Shown: positions 47,545 to 55,474 of the stretch, in pieces
Layout: every line of letters begins with the position of its first letter
How positions within the stretch are numbered: position 1 is the stretch's first letter
The notes under the pieces: generated by a model
Told to the model about the DNA's origin: nothing
The model's database searches: none
What the model saw: the letters and a program-made list of their open reading frames with translations, nothing else
Program-made: the position numbers and the translations under genes
From: Pseudomonadota bacterium
GTDB lineage: Bacteria > Myxococcota_A > UBA796 > SXON01
Direction: 5' to 3'
DNA length: 64,000 nt
NCBI GenBank assembly: GCA_030685065.1
Contig: JAUXQH010000029.1
Coordinates: 1-64,000, forward strand

Positions 47545-50174
47545 TCCTGCTGCTCGGGTGCGCACCGATGCCGACGCCGCGCGCGCGCTTCGACGCGGAG
47601 GTCGTCCCCGTGCTCGAGCGCGGATGCACCGCGTCCACCTGCCACGGCACGACCGACGTTCCGCCCGCAGGGCTCACCTTCACCACCGACGGCGACGGCA
47701 CCCTCGTCGACCTCGACGCCGCCTACGCCACCGCGAAGTCGCGCATCGACACGGCGGAGGATCCCGCGTTCTCCACGCTGCTCCGCAAGACGCTCGCGAC
47801 GACGTGGGGCGGGCTTCCGCACGCCGCGGGGGCACAGTTTCCCTCTCCGGAGGATCCGGCCTACCTCGCCATCGCGGCGTGGATCGCCGTGGAGACCGGC
47901 GGAGGCGAGGACCCCGCGCCGCTCTCGCCCGCCGAGCAGCGCTACGCCGACACGGTCCAGCCCGAGCTCGCCGCGCGCGGCTGCTTCGCGGGCGGCTGCC
48001 ACGGCATCGAGGGGGCGGTCCCGTTCCGCCTCGATCCGGGGGTCGGCGGCGCCTTCCCCGTCGCCGCGACCCGCGCCAACTACGACGCGGCGCGCGCGAT
48101 GCTCTCGCTCGACGGGGACGCCTCCCAATCGCGGCTGCTCCGCAAGGCGCTGCCGCTGTGGGCCGGCGGCATCCTGCACAAGGGCGGCAACACCGGCCTC
48201 CTCGACGGCCCCGACGACCCCGCGGTCGCCGCCATCGAGGCCTGGGCGTGCGCCGAGCGCGAGGAGCGCCTGGGGGAGGGCTGCGCGCCGCGCATGGACG
48301 GGTTCGTCTACGTGCGCGGCCCCGTCGTGCCCGCAGATGCGTTCGATCTGGACGTCTACCTCCCCGGCTCCGACCTGTGGTGGTGGCGGGACGGCGCGTC
48401 GGAGGACCTCACCTCGGCGCTCCACGCCACCCCCGCCGACGTGCGCGATCCCGCGATCGACCCGACCGGCACGCACCTCCTCTTCGCGATGCGGACCGAC
48501 GCCGACGCGGGCCACGCCCTCTACGAGATGGACCTCGCCACGCGGATCGCCCGCCGCCTCACCGAGCCCGGCGCCGCCACCGACCGCGCCCCCACCTACG
48601 GGCCCGACGGCCACGTGTGGTTCAGCTCGACGCGCGGCGGCTCGCTCGACGACGCGGGGCTCCGGCCGGACGCGGAGCTCTACGAGCTCGACCCCGACAG
48701 CGGCACGATCACCCGCCGCACCTGGACCCCGCACGTGGAGATCCGGCCGGTGTTCCTCGTCCACGGCAACGAGAACGGCGGCGAGGTCGCGTTCACCGCG
48801 CTCCGCGAGGCCGACCCCCGCCAGCGCCGCGCCCACCCCTTCCGCTTTCCGCCCGACCTGGCGACCGAGTACCACCAACACTTCGGCATCACGCCGACGG
48901 AGACCCTCGTGGACGACCTGCGCGAGCTCCCCGACGGCCGCTACGTGGCGCTCTTCGGCGCGCTCGACCAGGGCTGGGAGGGCGGGAGCCTCGCCATTAT
49001 CGACCGCAACTTCGGGCCCGAGATCACCGATGGCCGCGCCGCGTCGATCCCCAACTATCTAGACCCGGTGACCCGCCTCGCCGACGGCCGTCGCTGGCGC
49101 GATCCGGCGCCGCTGCCGGACGGCACGCTGCTCGCCGCGGTGAGCGACGGCGGGCGCTTCCGCATCGTCTCGCTCGGCTTCGCCGAGTCGGTCCGCGGCG
49201 ACGGCCCCGCCATCGTGTCCGAGGAGGGGCTGGCCGAGGACCCCGAGCTCTCCGTCTACGACCCCGAGCCCGTCGTCGTCCGCGAGCCCGCGCCGATGGC
49301 GGCGGCCTCCTCGTGGAACCCCGAGTCGACCACCGGCCTGCTCCACCACCAGGGGCTCCCGGTCATCGACGCGCTCCTCTCGTCCCTCTCGCCCGCCGGC
49401 GCGCGGCCGGTGCGCGACGACATCGTGGGCGTGCGGCTCATCGAGGGGCTCCCACGCACGGATGCCTTCACCGGCATCCCCGCGCGCACCCCCACGCGCG
49501 TGCTCGGCGAGCTCCCCCTCGCGGCCGACGGGACCTTCCAGGCCGAGCTCCCCGCCGGGGTCCCGTTCCGTATCCAGGGCCTCGACGCGGCGGGACGCGC
49601 CGTCGGCGCCCAGCACAACCGCTGGTTCTACGTCGCCCCGGGGCAGACGCTCTCCCAGGGCGTGCAGGCCGCGGATCCCGACGTCTACGGCGCCGCCTGC
49701 GCCGCCTGCCACGGCGCCCTCGACGGCGACCCCGACCACGCCTTCGGCGCCCCCGACGTGCTCACCACCGCGTCGGTCACCCTCTCCCGCTACCAGGACG
49801 GCGACCCCGCGCGCCCCCTGGAGCCGCCGCGGCTCGGCGACGCGACGCGCATCGAGGTCGATTGGCATCGCGACGTGCGCCCGCTCCTCGACGGCTGCGC
49901 CGGCTGCCACGACGCGACCCTCCCACCGCGGCTCGACGACACCCCGACCGAGCGCTACGACCAAGGCTACGAGGCCCTCCTCGACGGATGGGTGGAGCCG
50001 GGGAGCGCGCGGGGGAGCCGCCTGGTCGAGGTGCTCACCGGCGAGGCGCTCGACGCCCCCGGCGAGCCGCCCGACGCGCTCGGCGCGGGGGCCCACGGGG
50101 GCCTCGACGCCGACGCGCTGCGGACAATCGCGCGGTGGATCGACCTGGGCGCGTCCTGGGTGGGGACGCCATGA
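47541..50174 (+). CDS. Multiheme c-type cytochrome lipoprotein with hydrazine-synthase-alpha-like middle region
   Basis: An 877-aa lipoprotein (MILLLGC, Cys 7). There are four candidate heme c sites: CX4CH at 29-35 (CTASTCH) and 148-154 (CFAGGCH), CAACH at 720-724 and CAGCH at 786-790. The central 300 aa are a TolB/WD-like propeller (DPAIDPTGTHLLFAMRTDAD, APTYGPDGHVWFSSTRGG). The stretch before the third heme (FRIQGLDAAGRAVGAQHNRWFYVAPGQ) resembles the domain found in hydrazine synthase alpha subunits and many Myxococcota/Planctomycetes cytochromes. This does not imply hydrazine synthesis. Periplasmic electron transfer is likely. 4-nt overlaps flank it. Confidence 0.8.
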   Translation: MILLLGCAPMPTPRARFDAEVVPVLERGCTASTCHGTTDVPPAGLTFTTDGDGTLVDLDAAYATAKSRIDTAEDPAFSTLLRKTLATTWGGLPHAAGAQFPSPEDPAYLAIAAWIAVETGGGEDPAPLSPAEQRYADTVQPELAARGCFAGGCHGIEGAVPFRLDPGVGGAFPVAATRANYDAARAMLSLDGDASQSRLLRKALPLWAGGILHKGGNTGLLDGPDDPAVAAIEAWACAEREERLGEGCAPRMDGFVYVRGPVVPADAFDLDVYLPGSDLWWWRDGASEDLTSALHATPADVRDPAIDPTGTHLLFAMRTDADAGHALYEMDLATRIARRLTEPGAATDRAPTYGPDGHVWFSSTRGGSLDDAGLRPDAELYELDPDSGTITRRTWTPHVEIRPVFLVHGNENGGEVAFTALREADPRQRRAHPFRFPPDLATEYHQHFGITPTETLVDDLRELPDGRYVALFGALDQGWEGGSLAIIDRNFGPEITDGRAASIPNYLDPVTRLADGRRWRDPAPLPDGTLLAAVSDGGRFRIVSLGFAESVRGDGPAIVSEEGLAEDPELSVYDPEPVVVREPAPMAAASSWNPESTTGLLHHQGLPVIDALLSSLSPAGARPVRDDIVGVRLIEGLPRTDAFTGIPARTPTRVLGELPLAADGTFQAELPAGVPFRIQGLDAAGRAVGAQHNRWFYVAPGQTLSQGVQAADPDVYGAACAACHGALDGDPDHAFGAPDVLTTASVTLSRYQDGDPARPLEPPRLGDATRIEVDWHRDVRPLLDGCAGCHDATLPPRLDDTPTERYDQGYEALLDGWVEPGSARGSRLVEVLTGEALDAPGEPPDALGAGAHGGLDADALRTIARWIDLGASWVGTP

Positions 50175-50554
50175 CGTGGCTCCTCGCGCTCCTAGATGCG
50201 TGCGTGGACGACCCGGGCGCGGCGGCACTGCCGGCCGTCGACACCGGCGCCTTCTACGCCGAGGTGGAGCCCATCCTCGGGGCGCGCTGCGGCAACCCAG
50301 CCTGCCACGGCAGCGCCGCCCGCCCCTTCGAGGTCTACGCGGTCCACCTGCACCGCGCCGATCCCGACGCCACCTGGTCCGACGCGCCGCTGACCGCCGC
50401 CGAGCACGCCCGCGACCTCGCGCGCGCCCGGAGCTTCTTGCCCGATGCGCTGCTGCGCAAGCCGATCGACGCGGTGGACCACGGGGGCGGCGCGGTCTGG
50501 GAGGACACGGGCGAGGCCGAGTGGCAGGCCATCCGCGACTGGGCCGAGCAATGA
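50171..50554 (+). CDS. Small monoheme lipoprotein
   Basis: A 127-aa protein starting MTWLLALLDACVDD (Cys 11 as candidate lipid anchor). It has a single CX4CH heme site, CGNPACHG (Cys40, Cys45, His46), preceded by FYAEVEPILGARC, the same pattern as the first heme of the larger neighbour. It is probably an electron shuttle or accessory domain. It overlaps both neighbours by 4 nt. Confidence 0.78.
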   Translation: MTWLLALLDACVDDPGAAALPAVDTGAFYAEVEPILGARCGNPACHGSAARPFEVYAVHLHRADPDATWSDAPLTAAEHARDLARARSFLPDALLRKPIDAVDHGGGAVWEDTGEAEWQAIRDWAEQ

Positions 50555-50736
50555 TCCTGCTGCTGCTCCTCGCCTGCGTGACGCTCCAGCCCTGGGAGCG
50601 CGTCGACCTGATGACCCGCGTCATGGCGGATCCCTTCGACCCGACCGAGGCGGCGTTCGACGCCCACGTGCGGGAGACGCGCGAGGGGATGACCGGCGCC
50701 GACGCGGCCGGAGGTGCCGCGTGTGGCTGCAATTGA
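50551..50736 (+). CDS. DUF4266 lipoprotein, 61 aa
   Basis: The sequence is a tiny lipoprotein (MILLLLLAC, Cys 9) with the DUF4266 pattern: LQPWERVDLMTRVM, AFDAHVRETREGMTGAD and the terminal GGAACGCN. DUF4266 genes are regularly next to DUF3570 genes, as here. The Gly/Cys-rich C terminus is the conserved feature and might hold a cofactor. Its end overlaps the next gene by 16 nt. Confidence 0.85.
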   Translation: MILLLLLACVTLQPWERVDLMTRVMADPFDPTEAAFDAHVRETREGMTGADAAGGAACGCN

Positions 50737-51773
50737 GCGTGGCCCATGCCCAGGAGGCCGCCGCCCGGGTCGACACCTACGCGGACGGGTGGATCGTGGT
50801 CGTGTCGCCCGCCGCGAACGTGTCCGTGCCGCTGACGAAGACCTGGCGCGTCGGGGGCGCGTGGACCGCCGACATCGTCAGCGGCGCGACGCCGCTGCTG
50901 CGCGCCGACGTCGTGTCGTCGGCCACCCACTTCGAGGACACGCGGCACGGCGTCGACCTCTCCGCGACAGCCGCGCCGACCGGCGGCTGGAAGCTGACCG
51001 GCGCGCTGTCCGCGAGCGTCGAGCCGGACCACACCGCGGGCACCGCGGGCGTGCTCGTGGACACGGAGGCCTTCGGGCGGATGGTCACGCTCTCTGCCGG
51101 CTGGCACTCGACGGCCTCGCGCGCCGGCCGCGCCGATGACGCGGCCTATGCCTCCCATGCGTCCGACCACGCGCTGGACCTGCGCTGGACGCAGATCCTC
51201 GACCGGGCCACGGTCGCGACCGCGCGCTTGAGCGCCGAGGCCAGCGTCTGCGGCACGGACCTCGGCTGTCAGGCGAACCCCTACCGGCTCGTTGCGGTCG
51301 ACGATCTCGTGCTCTCGGAGCGCCACCCCGACCGTCGCGGCCGCCTCGCCGGGTCGCTCCGGGTCTCCCGCGCCTGCGGTCCGTCCACCGCGCTCCACGG
51401 CGGGATCCGCGCCTACACCGACACCTGGCGCGTCACGGGCGGGGGCGCGGACCTCTCGGCCGCGCGGTCGTTCCTCGGCGAGCGGGTCGTGGTCGGCGCG
51501 ACGGGACGCCTCGGTCTGCAGGGCGCCGCGTCGTTCTGGCGAGGATCCTACGGGGGGACGCCCGCGTGGCGGACCGCGGACCCCGAGCTCGCCGGCTTCA
51601 CCCTCGCGGCGGCGGGCGGGCGGGCGGAGTGGGCGGCGTTCGGCGTGGGGCCGTCGTCCCGTCTCGCGCTGTCGGTCCGCGTCGAGCGCCAATGGTACCG
51701 CTATCCCGACGACATCGCCGTGCCGCGGCGGGCCGCCTGGGTCATCGGGGGAGGGCTCGATGTGGATTATTGA
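50721..51773 (+). CDS. DUF3570 outer-membrane beta-barrel protein
   Basis: A 350-aa protein with a short signal (VWLQLSVAHAQ) and alternating beta-strands throughout (WIVVVSPAANVSVPLTKTW, AWTADIVSGATPLLRADVV, ALHGGIRAYTDTWRV), ending in an aromatic-rich strand (AAWVIGGGLDVDY). This is the DUF3570 barrel pattern. The GTG at 50721 is chosen because GGAGGT lies 5 nt before it; it lies inside the end of the DUF4266 gene. The role in the DUF4266/ApbE module is unknown, possibly export or outer-membrane electron transfer. Confidence 0.82.
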   Translation: MWLQLSVAHAQEAAARVDTYADGWIVVVSPAANVSVPLTKTWRVGGAWTADIVSGATPLLRADVVSSATHFEDTRHGVDLSATAAPTGGWKLTGALSASVEPDHTAGTAGVLVDTEAFGRMVTLSAGWHSTASRAGRADDAAYASHASDHALDLRWTQILDRATVATARLSAEASVCGTDLGCQANPYRLVAVDDLVLSERHPDRRGRLAGSLRVSRACGPSTALHGGIRAYTDTWRVTGGGADLSAARSFLGERVVVGATGRLGLQGAASFWRGSYGGTPAWRTADPELAGFTLAAAGGRAEWAAFGVGPSSRLALSVRVERQWYRYPDDIAVPRRAAWVIGGGLDVDY

Positions 51774-52245
51774 GCTCCTGGCCTGCACCGGCGCGGGGCC
51801 CGCCGAGCCCGTTTCCGACGCCGAGGCCGAGCCCTTCGCCTGCGAGCTGGGGGTGCTGCGGGAGGGGAGCTTCGTGCCGCTGGCGGAGGCGGAGACCGTC
51901 GAGCTGCATCTCGGCTTCCAGGGCTTCCTCCTGCTCGCGCTCCACGCGCGGGCGGAGGACCCGCCGACCGAGGTGGACGCCACGGTGGGGGTCACCGTCG
52001 ACGGCCTCGATCCCTACAGCGTCTCCCAGCCGCGGGTCGCCTTCACCGACGGCGTGACCGACGAGCTCCTCGTCTTCCTCACCAGCAACTACGCCTCCTG
52101 GTACGAGGGCCGCACCGCCTCGCTCGGGCTGCGCCTGCGATCGGCGGACCGCGTGTGTGTCACCGAGGGCGCGGCGGTGCTCGTGGACGAGGACCCGTGC
52201 ATCCACACCGGCGGCGAGCCCGTGTGCCCGGACACCGGCGAATGA
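51760..52245 (+). CDS. Hypothetical lipoprotein, 161 aa
   Basis: The protein starts MWIIELLAC (Cys 9), a minimal lipoprotein signal, and continues as a predicted all-beta domain (TVELHLGFQGFLLLALHARA, VGVTVDGLDPYSV, TASLGLRLRSADRVCVTEG), likely Ig-like, with Cys pairs near the end. I do not recognise a family. It overlaps the DUF3570 gene by 14 nt and the next gene by 4 nt, so it belongs to the operon. Confidence 0.7.
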   Translation: MWIIELLACTGAGPAEPVSDAEAEPFACELGVLREGSFVPLAEAETVELHLGFQGFLLLALHARAEDPPTEVDATVGVTVDGLDPYSVSQPRVAFTDGVTDELLVFLTSNYASWYEGRTASLGLRLRSADRVCVTEGAAVLVDEDPCIHTGGEPVCPDTGE

Positions 52246-54584
52246 TCGGGCTCCTCTTCGCCTGCGCGCAGGACGACGCATGGGCGCCGCGCACGCTCAC
52301 GCCCTACCCCAACCCCTTCGGCCCGGACGACGCGCTCTGGGCGCCCCAGCCCCACCGCTCGAACCCCCAGGAGATCGCGGTCGTCGGGCGTCGCGCCTTC
52401 GTGTCGCTCTCGGGGAGCGCGGATCAACCGGACCACCGCGTGGCGGTCGTCGACCTGGACACGCTCGCCGTCGTGGCCCACGTCGAGGTCGGGTCGAACC
52501 CGATCGGCCTGGCGGTGCGCGGAGGCGAGGTCGTCGTGTTCAACCGCTTCAGCAACTGGATGTCGGTGATCGACGCGGCCACGTTGGAGGTCCGCGCGCT
52601 GCCGACCGACTTCTACGCGATGGAGGGCGCGTTCTCGCCCGACGGCGGCGAGCTGTGGATCACCAACCGCTGGCGGGACGCGGTGATCGTCGCGGAGATG
52701 GACGGCGACGAGGTGGTCCGCGAGGAGCGGCTCGCCGTCGGCGCCAACCCGCGGGACATCGCGTTTTCCGACGACGGCGCCCGGGTGGCCGTGGCCAACC
52801 TCACCGGCCTCACCGTCTCGCTCTTCGATGCGCCCACCCGGAACGAGGTGCGTCGCATCGCCGTCGGCGCGCCCCCGAACGGCCTCGCCTTCGCCGGCGA
52901 CTGGCTCCTCGTCGCGACCACCTCCGCCTCCACCCACCACCTCCCCTTCGACGGCCCCGACGGCGACGGCGACGGCCTCCCCGGGGACGGCACCCCCAAC
53001 GTCAACTTCCAGGACATGCAGAACGAGCTCGTCGTCTACGACGCCGCCACCGGAGAGCAGGCGTGGCGCTACACCTCCGACTCCATCTGCTGCCGCGACT
53101 TCCGCGACGTCGATCCCGACGATGCCGCCCGCCACGGCGACCTGCTCCCCCCGTCGGACACGTGGATCGTCGGGGGCGCGCTCCCCGAGCAGATCGTGGT
53201 GGACGGCAACGACGTGTGGGTCGGCTACTCCGGGTCGGATCAGCTCCAGCGCTTCACGCTGGACCCCGTCACCGGCGCGCTCGCCCCCGGCGAGGTGCGG
53301 AACACCGGGCTGGCCCCGCACGGGCTCGCGATCGACGGAGACCGGGTGCTCGTGGCGCATCGGCTCGGCGAGACGCTCGGGATCTACGGCGAGACCGCGG
53401 TCGAGGTCCTCGTGGGAGATCCCGGGTTCCCGGCGACGGACGCGGAGATCGGCGAGCTGTTCAACTCCGTGACCGCGCCCTTCACCGTGGACGGTGACCA
53501 GGCCTGCGTGCAGTGCCATCGCGACGGCGGGAACATCGACAAGGCGGTGGGGATGCCCCTGGCGCGCCATCCGGGGATCAACCGGCGCATGGTCATGGCG
53601 TACCGCGGCGCCGTCGACACGCGGCCGTGGTTTTTCGAGACCGCGATGGACGAGACCAACTTCCGCGCGGTCATCAACGAGTTCGCGCGCGTCGAGAACT
53701 TCTGCTGCGAGGACTACACGCTCTTTCCGGACGGGGCGCCGGCGGACTGCGTGAGCAACCCGCCCCCGGAATGTGACACGGAGCCCAACGCGGGGAGCGT
53801 GGACGGTTTTGCCGCCGCGCGGGGCACCGGCCTCGAGCATGCGCGCCCGACCGCCGCCGTCACGCGCGACGCGTTCTTCGAGGCCGCCGCCGCGCGGATC
53901 ATCGGCCGCACCACCACCTTCGGCGATGGCGTCTACTACGAGGACCCCGTCACCGGGGCGCGCGCGCCGCTCTCGCTGAACCTCGAGGGCATCACCCGCG
54001 CCCTCGGGGTCTTCCTCCTCACCGACACCCAGCTGCTCCCCAACCCCAACGACCCGGACTCCGCCGCCGCGCGCCGCGGCCGGGCGCTCTTCGAGAGCAC
54101 GTCGGTCGGCTGCGCCACGTGCCACCCCTCCCCCACCTTCGCCCTCGCCACCGACACCAACCCCGCCGGCCTCCCGCTCCAGCTCGCCCCCGTCGTCACC
54201 CCCGACCGCGACGCCGCCGGGATCAACCTCGACCTGCTCTCCGACGGCTTTCTCGCCACCTTTCCCGACACGGACCAGGACACGTGCGACGCGGTCTGCG
54301 GCGAGGGCGCCTGCGAGGAGGACGCCTACGCCTGCGACGACCTGCTCGACGTGAAGTTCGGCGTCACCACGCTGCGTGGCATCTGGGACCGCGCGCCCCA
54401 CCTGCTCCACGACGGCCGCGCCAACGGGCTGCGCGAGGTCCTGTGTACGCCGGGCCACCCCGCCCTCCTCCCCGGCGAGACGGGCTTCAACGAGCGGGAC
54501 GGCATCCCGAACACCCACGGGAGCACGAGCCAGCTCACCCCCGCCGAGATCGCCGACCTGATCGCCTACCAGGCGACGCTGTGA
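52242..54584 (+). CDS. Propeller plus diheme cytochrome c peroxidase/MauG-like lipoprotein
   Basis: A 780-aa lipoprotein (MIGLLFAC, Cys 8). The first 400 aa are a YVTN/cytochrome-d1-like propeller (RVAVVDLDTLAVVAHVEVGSNPIGLAV, MEGAFSPDGGELWITNRW). The second half has two CXXCH sites, CVQCH near 422-426 and CATCH near 624-628, with peroxidase-family context (ARRGRALFESTSVGCATCH, TLRGIWDRAPHLLHDGRANGLREVL, LTPAEIADLIAYQATL). MauG/CcpA relatives reduce peroxide or carry out oxidative protein modification. Several extra Cys (CCRD, CCED, CGEGACEED) are unusual. It overlaps its neighbours by 4 nt. Confidence 0.83.
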   Translation: MIGLLFACAQDDAWAPRTLTPYPNPFGPDDALWAPQPHRSNPQEIAVVGRRAFVSLSGSADQPDHRVAVVDLDTLAVVAHVEVGSNPIGLAVRGGEVVVFNRFSNWMSVIDAATLEVRALPTDFYAMEGAFSPDGGELWITNRWRDAVIVAEMDGDEVVREERLAVGANPRDIAFSDDGARVAVANLTGLTVSLFDAPTRNEVRRIAVGAPPNGLAFAGDWLLVATTSASTHHLPFDGPDGDGDGLPGDGTPNVNFQDMQNELVVYDAATGEQAWRYTSDSICCRDFRDVDPDDAARHGDLLPPSDTWIVGGALPEQIVVDGNDVWVGYSGSDQLQRFTLDPVTGALAPGEVRNTGLAPHGLAIDGDRVLVAHRLGETLGIYGETAVEVLVGDPGFPATDAEIGELFNSVTAPFTVDGDQACVQCHRDGGNIDKAVGMPLARHPGINRRMVMAYRGAVDTRPWFFETAMDETNFRAVINEFARVENFCCEDYTLFPDGAPADCVSNPPPECDTEPNAGSVDGFAAARGTGLEHARPTAAVTRDAFFEAAAARIIGRTTTFGDGVYYEDPVTGARAPLSLNLEGITRALGVFLLTDTQLLPNPNDPDSAAARRGRALFESTSVGCATCHPSPTFALATDTNPAGLPLQLAPVVTPDRDAAGINLDLLSDGFLATFPDTDQDTCDAVCGEGACEEDAYACDDLLDVKFGVTTLRGIWDRAPHLLHDGRANGLREVLCTPGHPALLPGETGFNERDGIPNTHGSTSQLTPAEIADLIAYQATL

Positions 54585-55474
54585 CCTACGACGCGCCGAT
54601 CATGCACACCCAGATCGAGGTGCGCCTCGACGACGACGAACGCGCCGCCGCCGACGCCGCCGCGGTCTTCACCGTGTTCCGCGAGGTCGAGTCCACCGCG
54701 AACGAGTGGCTCCCCGGCTCGGCGCTCGCGGCGGTCAACGCCGGCGCCGGGGGGCCGACCGTGCCGATCCCCGACGATCTGCGCGCGCTCCTGCGCGAGG
54801 GCCTCGACGCGAGCGCGCTCACCGGCGGCGCCTTCGACGTGACCTGGGCGGCGTTGTGGGGCCTCTGGGACTGGGATCGCCCCGTGCTGCCGGCGCAGGA
54901 GGCCGTGGCGGATCGGCTCCCCCACATCGGGTGGGCGCGCGTCGAGCTGACCGAGGCGGGGGTCCGCCTCCCCGACGCGGAGATGCGCATCGGGCTCGGC
55001 GGCATCGCGAAGGGCTGGGCGCTCGACCGGGCCGCCGAGGTGCTGCGCGCGCGCGGCCGGGACCACTTCCTGCTGTCCGCTGGGGGCCAGGTCTACGCCG
55101 CCGGCGACTACACCGTCGGGATCCGCGATCCGCGCGGCGACGCCCCCTTCGCCACCCTCGCCGTCCACGATGCCTCCGTCAGCACCAGCGGCGACTACGA
55201 GCGCTTCTTCCTCGTCGACGCGGTGCGCTATCACCACCTCCTCGACCCGCGGACCGGGTGGCCCGCGCGCGGTCTGCGCAGCGCCACGGTGATCTGCGCC
55301 GAGGCGACCCTCGCGGATGCCCTCTCCACCGCCGTGATGGTCCTCGGGCCGGAGCGGGGCCTCGCGCTCGCCGAGGACCTGCCGGGGGTGGAGGCGGTCC
55401 TCGTGGGAGAGGACGGCCGGGTCTACGTCACGAGCGCGGCGCCCCTCGTCGCGCTCCGCCGGGCGACGCCATGA
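54581..55474 (+). CDS. apbE: ApbE-type FAD:protein FMN transferase
   Basis: A 297-aa protein with the ApbE core: FDVTWAALWGLWDWD, IGLGGIAKGWALDRA, STSGDYERFF, YHHLLDPRTGWPA and DALSTAVMVLG, the last two carrying the Mg/FAD-binding residues. ApbE attaches FMN covalently to a Thr/Ser of exported redox proteins. No lipoprotein Cys or signal peptide is visible at this N terminus (VTYDAPIMHTQIEV), so it may be cytoplasmic or the start may be elsewhere. Its flavinylation target was not identified in the operon. Confidence 0.85.
   Translation: MTYDAPIMHTQIEVRLDDDERAAADAAAVFTVFREVESTANEWLPGSALAAVNAGAGGPTVPIPDDLRALLREGLDASALTGGAFDVTWAALWGLWDWDRPVLPAQEAVADRLPHIGWARVELTEAGVRLPDAEMRIGLGGIAKGWALDRAAEVLRARGRDHFLLSAGGQVYAAGDYTVGIRDPRGDAPFATLAVHDASVSTSGDYERFFLVDAVRYHHLLDPRTGWPARGLRSATVICAEATLADALSTAVMVLGPERGLALAEDLPGVEAVLVGEDGRVYVTSAAPLVALRRATP

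Noticed and set aside
47541-50174. Hydrazine synthase alpha subunit
   Set aside because: Only a middle segment resembles that family. The propeller, CX4CH sites and lack of the other synthase subunits argue against hydrazine synthesis.
52089-54518. 809-aa minus-strand ORF
   Set aside because: It is antisense to the MauG-like cytochrome gene. The real frame has heme motifs, a lipobox and 4-nt overlaps.
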